Positions 48,501 to 49,424 of a stretch of 64,000 nt of DNA are shown here, piece after piece. The DNA lies in the NCBI GenBank assembly GCA_963082975.1, contig OY720350.1, positions 47,074,734 to 47,138,733 of the forward strand. The letters run 5' to 3'. A program made the translations under genes and the position numbers. The stretch is from Labia minor. Lineage: Eukaryota > Arthropoda > Insecta > Dermaptera > Spongiphoridae. Under the pieces are notes generated by a model. That model was not told the DNA's origin. It saw only the letters and a list, made by a program, of their open reading frames with translations, and ran no database searches. The number at the start of each line of letters is the position of its first letter. Within the stretch, counting starts at the first letter, position 1.

Positions 48501-49424
48501 TTCTATAGCTGGAAATTAATTTACTTCAAACCGTCGGTCGGTTCGGACCTGGCCACAGGTCAACTTATTTAAATTAATATTTTTCAGTGATGGACGTAGT
48601 CGCTGTGGTGTATATTGTGCAGCAAACGCCTGTATTGAACAGGTAATACAACATGGTGAAGTAGATATTTTCCAGGCGGTCAAAACAGTACGAAGACATC
48701 GGCCACAGCTCATTGAAAATATGGTGAGAGGATTTATTTTTACTAATTGATAGCTTATGAAATACTAATTATTAGGAGGAGTAGATATAATAAAAAAATA
48801 TATAATTTTTATATATATTTTTTATAAATTTTATCTCACCTAAAAGTTATACCTGAGTTTTTACTTTTTAACAATGAATTCAATTTTAGATATTTTGGTC
48901 TTAAGTGTATAAATTTCTTGCAAAGATCATAGTTAAAAAAAATGTAATTTCTTCAATATATGATATAAAATTGTTCTAGAATAGATAATTAACACAAATA
49001 ATAGTTTAAACACTCATTAAAATACATGCTTATATTTTATTTAGTATTTTCTCTTTGAAAAAAAATATATGAGAAGTTAATTTATACGGAATTCGGACTC
49101 AACTGATAAATAGTCTAAGAAAAAAATGCACTGAGAATATATAAAAAACAGATTTAAAGGAATTAGGAGCGAATAGAAATTAAAGAAAGGTGGGTCAGGA
49201 TAGGGATGCCAGAATAGTAGAATAGTTTAGAATTTTCGGTGTCCGAAGTTACATAGAGATAGATAGATAATTAATATAATTTTTAGAATTAAAAATAAAA
49301 TATTTTTAATTTCAATAAATTTCATTTTTTTTTTATTATTCAGACTGAATATAAATATTGCTACGATTTGGTACTACATTACGTACTCCATTATTTGAAT
49401 AAGGATCTGAAGGAGAAGAAGTGA
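2214..49424 (+). CDS. receptor-type tyrosine phosphatase-like protein, cytoplasmic D1+D2 region (gene-level, 3' part)
   Basis: Spliced gene. Exons: 2214-2332, 12388-12475, 21429-21505, 31226-31360, 31603-31743, 33632-33795, 33883-34018, 34367-34516, 35414-35513, 35699-35775, 37514-37645, 38321-38449, (40416-40466), 47555-47742, 48588-48723, 49344-49424. All phases match, giving 616 aa, or 633 with the bracketed cassette. Seen: juxtamembrane segment (residues 1-39); D1 (about 40-336) with [29 protein letters not shown] and HCNDGGGRSG; D2 (about 337-616) with [25 protein letters not shown] and VSPDGRSRCG. Canonical PTPs have WPD, HCX5R and QTXXQY. Here D1 has WPS and ET-MDQY, and D2 has WPM with Ser at the Cys position. 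Inference: a receptor pseudophosphatase acting by binding or scaffolding at the plasma membrane. The ectodomain lies outside the window. A long in-frame extension follows the stop. Two-domain PTP identity is very secure; the orthology is not. Confidence 0.9.
2887..3519 (+). mobile_element. F1 Helentron-like element, copy A
   Basis: Begins TTTACCGACCGACGATAG. It carries a (GTCC/GTCT)n tract at about 3010-3040, then the core GAACGGCTTAACGG and TGATGAAATTTGGTA, ACCGGAAGTGG, and an almost verbatim second half shared by all F1 copies. It ends with CCGTCGGTCGGT (inverted copy of the left edge) and a GACCTG-gcca-CAGGTC hairpin followed by AACTTATTTTT. Non-coding; the short open frames inside recur in other copies only because the repeat is conserved. 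Confidence 0.8.
5118..5730 (+). mobile_element. F1 Helentron-like element, copy B
   Basis: More diverged F1 copy. It has TACCGACCGACGATAG at the left, a short GTCC tract near 5239, the TGATGAAATTTGGT core, CCGTCGGTCGGTTG and the right hairpin arm near 5710-5722. The hairpin is damaged (GAGCTTGGCCACAGGTC). It is flanked on the left by a small G+C-richer patch (5045-5117) that I cannot assign. Confidence 0.75.
7013..7487 (+). mobile_element. F2 Helentron-like element, copy 2 (truncated)
   Basis: Left head is degraded. It is recognisable from the short GTGTGTGTTTGT tract, then ATTACGCAAAAACGG, the ATGATGAAATTT-type core (here AATGAAATTTCGTAC), TCAACCGGAAGAGGGTC and the A+T tail to GCGAGATAGTCGA. 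The terminal hairpin is missing because a LINE fragment begins there. Confidence 0.65.
7488..7690 (-). mobile_element. LINE 3' fragment (C-terminal end of a reverse transcriptase ORF)
   Basis: Read on the - strand it encodes [14 protein letters not shown] followed by [11 protein letters not shown] and a stop, then a short tail ending AGAGATAGATA and an A-run. The GRP..RW...V......W...AQDR..W pattern is the familiar C-terminal end of many LINE reverse transcriptase proteins. It is heavily 5'-truncated, and its tail abuts the broken end of the F2 copy, consistent with insertion there. Related pieces occur at 21110 and 49165. Confidence 0.6.
9600..9890 (+). repeat. F4 repeat relic, copy 1
   Basis: Shares an ordered series of blocks with 11890-12110 and 62320-62560: ATGAACA-CACGGAG-ATTAT (the first two copies), a TTATTGATTAGATATTGAT-like block, TGATGTAATTTCATAG, GACAGACAGAC, and GAAGATATGCAAAAAATTT (first and third copies). 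No coding capacity is visible. It ends in an (AT)n tract at 9880-9910. The element class is unknown to me. Confidence 0.5.
10413..10855 (-). mobile_element. Tc1/mariner-like relic with terminal inverted repeats
   Basis: Left end reads GGGTAGGGCAATTTAACTTG and the right end is its imperfect reverse complement (AAGTTAAGTTGCCCCACCCT), both inside TATATA flanks as expected for TA-targeting elements. On the - strand the interior gives a broken transposase C-terminus with [14 protein letters not shown], resembling the end of Tc1/Tc3-type transposases. Frameshifted, so inactive. Confidence 0.55.
11531..11900 (-). pseudogene. mariner transposase relic (3' end)
   Basis: The + strand begins CTACGAGGCATGTTTTTTAA, a typical mariner terminus. 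The - strand then encodes [14 protein letters not shown] near 11640-11680, the conserved C-terminal signature of mariner transposases, followed inward by disrupted coding sequence. The opposite terminus is not found; the copy runs into an F4 relic. Confidence 0.6.
11890..12110 (+). repeat. F4 repeat relic, copy 2
   Basis: Same block order as the copy at 9600: GATGAACAGCACGGAG, TTATTGAATAGATATTGATAG, TGATGTAATTTCATAG and a GACAGATAGACAG block. It is truncated after the last block. Non-coding. Confidence 0.45.
12388..12475 (+). CDS. RPTP exon: D1 pTyr-recognition loop
   Basis: Acceptor GGTTTTAG, donor GTAAGT, phase 0 in and phase 1 out. It encodes [12 protein letters not shown]...[13 protein letters not shown], the last Tyr codon being split with the next exon. 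This is the PTP pTyr-loop region. Aligning IPYDYNR with the canonical SPFDHSR puts Asn (residue 63) where the ring-stacking Tyr of PTP1B-type enzymes (Tyr46) should be, and Lys at Asp48. Confidence 0.85.
13096..13694 (+). mobile_element. F2 Helentron-like element, copy 3
   Basis: Best-preserved F2 copy. ACTATCTCG at the left is the reverse complement of CGAGATAGT at the right. Between them lie a short GTGTGTGTGTAATGTATG tract, AAAACGGTTTGAGC, ATGATGAAATTTGGTAC and CAACCGGAAGAGGG. It ends in a GGAG-aca-CTCC hairpin. Non-coding. Confidence 0.75.
13930..15280. repeat. long imperfect inverted repeat (foldback)
   Basis: Left blocks at about 13930-14150 and 14575-14705 reappear in reverse complement at about 15062-15275 and 14935-15060. 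Landmarks are ATATGGGATACTTTTATTG (left) against CAATAAAAGTATCCCATAT (right), and GTGGATTCCTTTTTTAATT against AATTAAAAAAGGAATCCAC. The left arm has about 420 bp extra between its two blocks. No transposase is visible and the terminus is undefined. The 64-codon open frame at 14866-15060 is part of the arm. Confidence 0.65.
16807..18589 (+). mobile_element. F1 Helentron-like element, copy C, split by a nested transposon
   Basis: Standard F1 left half (TACCGACCGACGATAG, GTCC tract at 16930-16960, core, ACCGGAAGTGG) runs to 17352. It resumes at 18489 with GATATATTAAAATTATTTG and the CCGTCGGTCGGTTCGG end. In undisrupted copies these two parts are continuous, which defines the insertion exactly. 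The 3' hairpin has a changed loop (GACCTGGCTTCAGGTC). Confidence 0.8.
17353..18488. mobile_element. nested TA-targeting DNA transposon (non-autonomous, 1,136 bp)
   Basis: Terminal inverted repeats start AGGTAATGGCACCTATAGAT and end with the near-perfect reverse complement (ATCTATTGGTGCCATTACCT). They are flanked by TA duplicated from the F1 target (17351-17352 and 18489-18490). Variants of the end motif (ATAGGTGCC, ATAGATGACA, GTCATCT..GGTTCC) recur inside at about 17728, 17756, 17878, 18220, 18245 and 18271. No transposase frame is visible. I do not recognise the family; the TA target suggests the Tc1/mariner superfamily. Confidence 0.75.
19080..20165 (-). pseudogene. Jockey-like LINE reverse transcriptase fragment
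   Basis: On the - strand, in order: [14 protein letters not shown], the basic linker with [40 protein letters not shown], the RT motif IPKPGKN...[18 protein letters not shown], then [17 protein letters not shown]. This is the endonuclease-RT linker and the first RT blocks of Jockey-clade LINEs. The frame is broken by several stops and shifts, and the catalytic YADD block is absent (3' part missing). The adjoining 20166-20290 may be a further upstream remnant. Confidence 0.75.
20458..21050 (+). mobile_element. F2 Helentron-like element, copy 4
   Basis: ACTATCTCACTAG at the left, a pure (GT)n run at 20574-20600, AAAACGGTTTGAGC, CATTCGGAAGAAG in place of CAACCGGAAGAGG, the A+T tail, then CGAGATAGTCGAG and a GGAG-aga-CTCC hairpin. 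Non-coding; the 61-codon - strand frame inside is incidental. Confidence 0.7.
21110..21325 (-). mobile_element. LINE 3' fragment
   Basis: The - strand encodes [26 protein letters not shown] and a stop a little further on, then a GTAGAGCCATATATAGATAG tail. The same C-terminal signature and tail occur at 7488. It lies 60 bp after an F2 copy and about 100 bp before the next exon. Confidence 0.55.
21429..21505 (+). CDS. RPTP exon: D1 NASYVD segment
   Basis: Acceptor TTTACAG, donor GTAAGT. The first two bases complete the Tyr of PYDYNR. The exon reads [20 protein letters not shown] and then ASYVD, ending in phase 0. D-Y-[IV]-N-A-S is the conserved PTP motif 2. The most conserved residues are all present. 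Confidence 0.88.
21983..22660 (-). mobile_element. mariner-derived foldback element
   Basis: Ends TACGAGGGTCGTTCACAAAG and CTTTGTAAACGACCCTCGTA, each flanked by TA. The first about 210 bp are the near-complete reverse complement of the last 210 bp, and both arms match the 3' end of a mariner gene. The middle (- strand, 22134-22358) encodes [20 protein letters not shown] followed by ET, the mariner block around the second catalytic Asp. There is no complete transposase, so it is non-autonomous. Confidence 0.75.
22712..23070 (-). repeat. LTR (downstream, 3' LTR of the - strand element)
   Basis: 359 bp, identical by eye to 26289-26647. Preceded on the - strand by the polypurine tract. It contains a G+C-richer core (CCCCGCGCACCGATGGTGGC read on -), possibly the promoter-side U3 region. 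Confidence 0.85.
23131..23790 (-). CDS. Lys/Glu-rich undecapeptide-repeat frame inside the LTR element
   Basis: The - strand reads 18 successive 33-nt units of consensus [11 protein letters not shown] (x often A, F or S) and stops at TGA (23131-23133). Six units (about 198 nt) are duplicated as a block. It is highly charged, with no membrane segment, and predicted helical. A single-base shift near 23790 separates it from the preceding frame (23769-24098), whose end [19 protein letters not shown] is nearly repeated in this frame. The + strand open frames of 84 and 253 codons here are mirror artefacts of the repeat. Function unknown. Confidence 0.5.
   Translation of the reverse strand, partial: RKEEEKIEVPKREEEKEDAEAKARKGKEGADSKAKKEREEAEAKAKKEKEDAEAKAKKEKEDAVAKAKKEKEEAELKAKKEKEEAEAKARKGKEGADSKAKKEREEAEAKAKKEKEDAEAKAKKEKEDAVAKAKKEKEEAELKAKKEKEEADSKAKKEKEEAEFKAKKVKEEADSKAKKEKEEAEFKAKKEKEEAEAKAKKEEEDAEAKGKERKIRNRN
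23769..24098 (-). CDS. coiled-coil frame (LTR element cargo)
   Basis: 109 codons, rich in Leu, Asn, Lys and Glu with heptad-like spacing (for example [19 protein letters not shown]), ending in the [12 protein letters not shown] segment. Probably part of one longer original frame with 24169-24477 and the Lys/Glu repeat. I do not recognise a domain. Confidence 0.4.
   Translation of the reverse strand: MKLKINLLNELKNFKLDINQIDENNKLSINQFRLILNDLNDKKANIVRDLDTINQLYMQFKEVEQNEIEYKEKYDNILIEELNIKKKEEIDVPEKKEEKIEEPGKKKRR
24169..24477 (-). CDS. coiled-coil frame (LTR element cargo)
   Basis: 102 codons of coiled-coil sequence ([38 protein letters not shown]). It ends at a stop 70 nt before the next frame and is separated from the upstream frame by a T-run. 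Likely a broken part of a single long coiled-coil protein; no catalytic motif. Confidence 0.4.
   Translation of the reverse strand: MNKITLEKIELENKYINLNNENTRHLEQILKLEELNTELMEEKNNHSQGIHEKIVDLEITNNNLLRDIEEYENVKQKLIDNKTLMLLTYQLIIHCLKILKII
24503..24958 (-). CDS. coiled-coil frame with two poly-Lys tracts (LTR element cargo)
   Basis: 151 codons. It includes [19 protein letters not shown] and [20 protein letters not shown], a long heptad pattern. Two long A-runs (24510-24548 and 24879-24912 read as T on +) are translated as poly-Lys and keep the frame open. Resembles generic rod proteins only; origin (captured host transcript or rearranged gag) unknown. Confidence 0.4.
25030..25422 (-). pseudogene. 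gypsy-type protease C-terminus and start of reverse transcriptase
   Basis: The - strand gives [17 protein letters not shown], the C-terminal flap/FLIG motif of retroviral-type proteases. After an A-run comes [20 protein letters not shown] and HID, the usual lead-in to the gypsy reverse transcriptase. The frame then departs from the family at GRRILF and stops. The matching DSGA active-site half lies about 280 nt further upstream (25686-25790), separated by an A-run and non-coding A+T-rich DNA. Confidence 0.6.
26289..26647 (-). repeat. LTR (upstream, 5' LTR of the - strand element)
   Basis: Same length as and indistinguishable from the other LTR. I could not find a convincing tRNA primer-binding site immediately inside it; the adjacent - strand sequence is AAAACAACATTTTTTGCC. 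A 53-nt T-run lies 62 bp inside. Confidence 0.8.
26661..27324 (+). mobile_element. F1 Helentron-like element, copy D
   Basis: TTTACCGACCGGCGATAG start, a long (GTCC/GTCT)n tract (26787-26840), core, CCGTCGGTCGGTTCGG and a mildly damaged hairpin (GACCTTGCCACAGGTC). It starts 13 bp from the LTR element, so the LTR element integrated next to its left edge, or vice versa. Confidence 0.8.
28653..29786 (+). mobile_element. F3 Helentron-like element, interrupted by a truncated F1
   Basis: ACTTTCCCGCA near the left end is the exact reverse complement of TGCGGGAAAGT near the right end (about 29755-29765). Between them are a (GTAT)n tract (28793-28854), AAACTAATCAAGC, TTCGAAATTTGGTAC, two ACCGGAAGTG motifs, and a right-end GGGAG-gaca-CTCCC hairpin. 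The same plan as F1 and F2 but different terminal sequence. An F1 copy sits at 29153-29680. Confidence 0.7.
29153..29680 (+). mobile_element. F1 Helentron-like element, copy E (3'-truncated, inside F3)
   Basis: Starts TTTTTAACGACCGACGATAG, carries a short GTCC tract and the F1 core. It stops after the CATATCTGTTTTTT block, so the CCGTCGGTCGGT and hairpin end are missing. F3 sequence resumes with CAGTTAACCGGAAATAGC. Confidence 0.7.
31226..31360 (+). CDS. RPTP exon: D1 QGP / FWRMIWQ segment
   Basis: Acceptor TATTTCAG, donor GTAATT; 45 codons in phase 0. It reads [20 protein letters not shown], then [17 protein letters not shown] and [12 protein letters not shown] and FW.M[VI]W are PTP motifs 3 and 4. 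All framework residues are intact. Confidence 0.9.
31603..31743 (+). CDS. RPTP exon: D1 YWP segment
   Basis: Acceptor TTTTAAG, donor GTAAGA; 47 codons, phase 0. It reads [19 protein letters not shown], then [17 protein letters not shown] is the conserved PTP motif following the KC(A/D)-like strand. Confidence 0.88.
31744..33631. other. intron, A+T-rich with an (AT)n tract
   Basis: Nothing coding. An (AT)n microsatellite lies at 32237-32285 and a GTTACA/GTTACAC-type short tandem series near 32548-32575. No recognisable element. Confidence 0.6.
33632..33795 (+). CDS. RPTP exon: D1 WPD-loop position and catalytic HC
   Basis: Acceptor AATTTCAG, donor AA|GTGAGA; 54 codons plus two bases. It reads [20 protein letters not shown], later [10 protein letters not shown] and GPMVVHC. 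The WPD loop that carries the general-acid Asp reads W-P-S (residues 202-204). The nucleophile Cys is kept (residue 240, last full codon). The leftover AA joins T from the next exon to give Asn at signature position +1. Confidence 0.9.
33883..34018 (+). CDS. RPTP exon: D1 signature loop Arg and Q-loop
   Basis: Acceptor TTGTTTAG, donor GTGAGA. It completes the signature HC-N-D-G-G-G-R-S-G, so C and R are spaced as in CX5R. It then reads [19 protein letters not shown] and [11 protein letters not shown]. The canonical QT..QY Q-loop begins here with ET, so the Gln that orients water in active PTPs is Glu. The acidic LSEEED patch is prominent. Confidence 0.9.
34367..34516 (+). CDS. RPTP exon: end of D1 and D1-D2 linker
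   Basis: Acceptor TTCTTTTAG, donor GTAGAC (weak at +4 to +6); 50 codons. It reads [20 protein letters not shown], then [10 protein letters not shown] and MNEYQREYQ. The DQY.F.Y..L helix closes D1, and the basic linker leads into D2. Confidence 0.88.
34517..35413. other. intron without recognisable content
   Basis: The first about 120 bp are G+C-richer than usual but show no motif or conserved frame. The rest is A+T-rich. Confidence 0.5.
35414..35513 (+). CDS. RPTP exon: D2 start
   Basis: Acceptor TTATTTTAG, donor GTAAGT; 33 codons plus one base. It reads [20 protein letters not shown], then [17 protein letters not shown] is the KNRY-equivalent region of D2; the pTyr-loop Tyr is replaced (KNRD). 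The small Gly-rich [10 protein letters not shown] segment is unusual for a PTP domain. Confidence 0.88.
35699..35775 (+). CDS. RPTP exon: D2 DYINA segment
   Basis: Acceptor CTATAACAG, donor GTAAGT; two bases complete Pro, then 25 codons reading [20 protein letters not shown] and AVFVD. DYINA is the conserved D2 counterpart of DYVNAS in D1, and the exon has the same 77-nt length and phase as the D1 exon at 21429, reflecting the ancient domain duplication. Confidence 0.88.
35963..36450 (-). pseudogene. mariner relic
   Basis: Termini TACGAGACGAGGTCAATAAG and the reverse complement TTATTAACCTGCCCTCGT (imperfect). The - strand has [18 protein letters not shown] near 36030-36090, the mariner C-terminal signature, then degraded sequence. 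It is internally deleted, about 490 bp against about 1.3 kb for a full element. Confidence 0.7.
36655..37155 (+). pseudogene. mariner relic, second type
   Basis: Ends TACGAAGTCTGTTCAAAAGA and TTCACCTTTTCCTCGTA with TA flanks. The + strand contains [16 protein letters not shown], the mariner block with the third catalytic residues, then a frameshifted C-terminal remnant. It lies in the same intron as, but is a different subfamily and opposite coding strand from, the relic at 35963. Confidence 0.7.
37514..37645 (+). CDS. RPTP exon: D2 TEWP / FWSLVYD segment
   Basis: Acceptor CTTCTCTTAG, donor GTGAGT; 44 codons. It reads [20 protein letters not shown], then [17 protein letters not shown] and VPPHNS. 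The TQGP motif of active PTPs is TEWP here, a first sign of D2 degeneration. Confidence 0.9.
38321..38449 (+). CDS. RPTP exon: D2 FWP segment
   Basis: Acceptor TGTCAATAG, donor GTAAAA; 43 codons. It reads [20 protein letters not shown], then [20 protein letters not shown] equals the YWP motif; the remainder is the variable beta-sheet edge. It ends in phase 0. Confidence 0.88.
38450..40415. other. intron; one compact candidate regulatory cluster
   Basis: Mostly A+T-rich. At 38842-38860 an octamer-like ATTTGCAT, GGCAAC and the E-box CAGGTG follow one another without gaps, inside a G+C-richer patch running to about 38930. The remainder holds no gene or repeat that I recognise. Confidence 0.45.
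40416..40466 (+). CDS. candidate 51-nt cassette exon in D2
   Basis: Flanked by a good acceptor (CCTTTTTCGGCTCCTAG) and donor (AAAG|GTAATT). It is 17 codons, phase 0 on both sides, reading [17 protein letters not shown]. It joins RINKK and IVSLTEL without changing frame and could be included or skipped. G+C content is above its surroundings. It would insert a basic loop between the D2 sheet and the WPD-loop region. I know of no family data on it. Confidence 0.6.
41185..42132. mobile_element. hAT-like non-autonomous element
   Basis: Ends CAGTGGCGTAACTAG and GGTACGCCACTG. It is flanked by 8-bp near-duplicates (GGTAAATG and AACAAATG, 6 of 8 identical), as expected for hAT elements. Next to both ends is G-rich/C-rich sequence (GGGGGACATATGTCCCC and TTGCCCCCAGGCGC). 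The centre is occupied by a Helitron. Confidence 0.65.
41414..42050 (+). mobile_element. non-autonomous Helitron
   Basis: Begins TCTTATATATAAAATTCTCG directly after an A and ends GCAGCTAG directly before a T, the Helitron A|T target rule and CTAG terminus. A perfect 7-bp hairpin GAGCGCC-gaa-GGCGCTC (42023-42039) sits 7 bp before the CTAG. The left part has AAACGGCTGGACCGATTCTT and ATGAAATTT, the same core as F1/F2. Before the hairpin is a LINE-like piece (ATGGTTATAGCTCAGAATAG). Confidence 0.8.
44712..44722. promoter_or_regulatory. NRF1/ewg-type site TGCGCATGCGC
   Basis: A perfect match to the palindromic NRF1-class recognition core (GCGCATGCGC). It sits in a patch (about 44600-44745) that is conspicuously less A+T-rich than its surroundings and rich in TGCAT repeats. 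Such sites usually mark promoters or enhancers. Position inside the D2 intron would suit a regulatory element or internal promoter; this is inference. Confidence 0.35.
45996..46655 (+). mobile_element. F1 Helentron-like element, copy F
   Basis: Near-consensus copy: TTTTTACCGACCGACGATAG, a (GTCC/GTCT)n tract at 46121-46170, the core, CCGTCGGTCGGTTCGG and the intact GACCTG-gcca-CAGGTC hairpin followed by AACTTATTTT. A small internal deletion occurs near 46333, where ATTTCACATGA is lost. Confidence 0.8.
47555..47742 (+). CDS. RPTP exon: D2 WPD-loop position to signature start
   Basis: Acceptor TTTTTGGCAG, donor CC|GTAAGT; 62 codons plus two bases. It reads [20 protein letters not shown], then CWPMGHKVP and YGPVVVVSP. 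The WPD Asp is Met. The HC of the signature is V-S, so the nucleophile is absent. The exon is G+C-richer than its flanks. Confidence 0.9.
47941..48570 (+). mobile_element. F1 Helentron-like element, copy G, abutting an acceptor
   Basis: TTTTTTTACCCACCAACGATAG (diverged left end), a short GTCC tract, the core, CCGTCGGTCGGTTCGG and an intact GACCTG-gcca-CAGGTC hairpin. Its AACTTATTT end is only 17 nt from the first base of the next exon, so it supplies or displaces the usual branch-site region. Confidence 0.8.
48588..48723 (+). CDS. RPTP exon: D2 signature remnant and Q-loop region
   Basis: Acceptor ATATTTTTCAG, donor GTGAGA. It completes VSPDGRSRCG, which aligns with HCSAGVGRTG: the nucleophile Cys is Ser and the Arg is kept. 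Then [20 protein letters not shown] and [11 protein letters not shown]. The length and phase match the D1 exon at 33883. A catalytically dead D2 is common in receptor PTPs. Confidence 0.9.
48724..49343. other. last coding intron, with a LINE tail
   Basis: A+T-rich. At 49165-49272 a LINE 3' fragment is legible on + (QDRDARIVE...FRIFGVRS and an AGAGATAGATAGATA tail), homologous to the fragments at 7488 and 21110 but in the opposite orientation. Confidence 0.5.
49344..49424 (+). CDS. RPTP exon: end of D2 and TGA stop
   Basis: Acceptor TTATTATTCAG. It reads [20 protein letters not shown], then DLKEKK and TGA (49422-49424). The [13 protein letters not shown] helix closes D2. The stop overlaps a good donor (GAAGAA|GTGAGA, cut after 49420), and the frame stays open after it; see the extension entry. 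Confidence 0.9.
   Translation, partial: TEYKYCYDLVLHYVLHYLNKDLKEKK

Noticed and set aside
2214-49424. Assignment to Ptp99A/PTPRG, LAR or PTPRN
   Set aside because: The reconstructed signature (HCNDGGGRSG) and the D2 pattern (SPDGRSRCG) do not match what I know of those groups.
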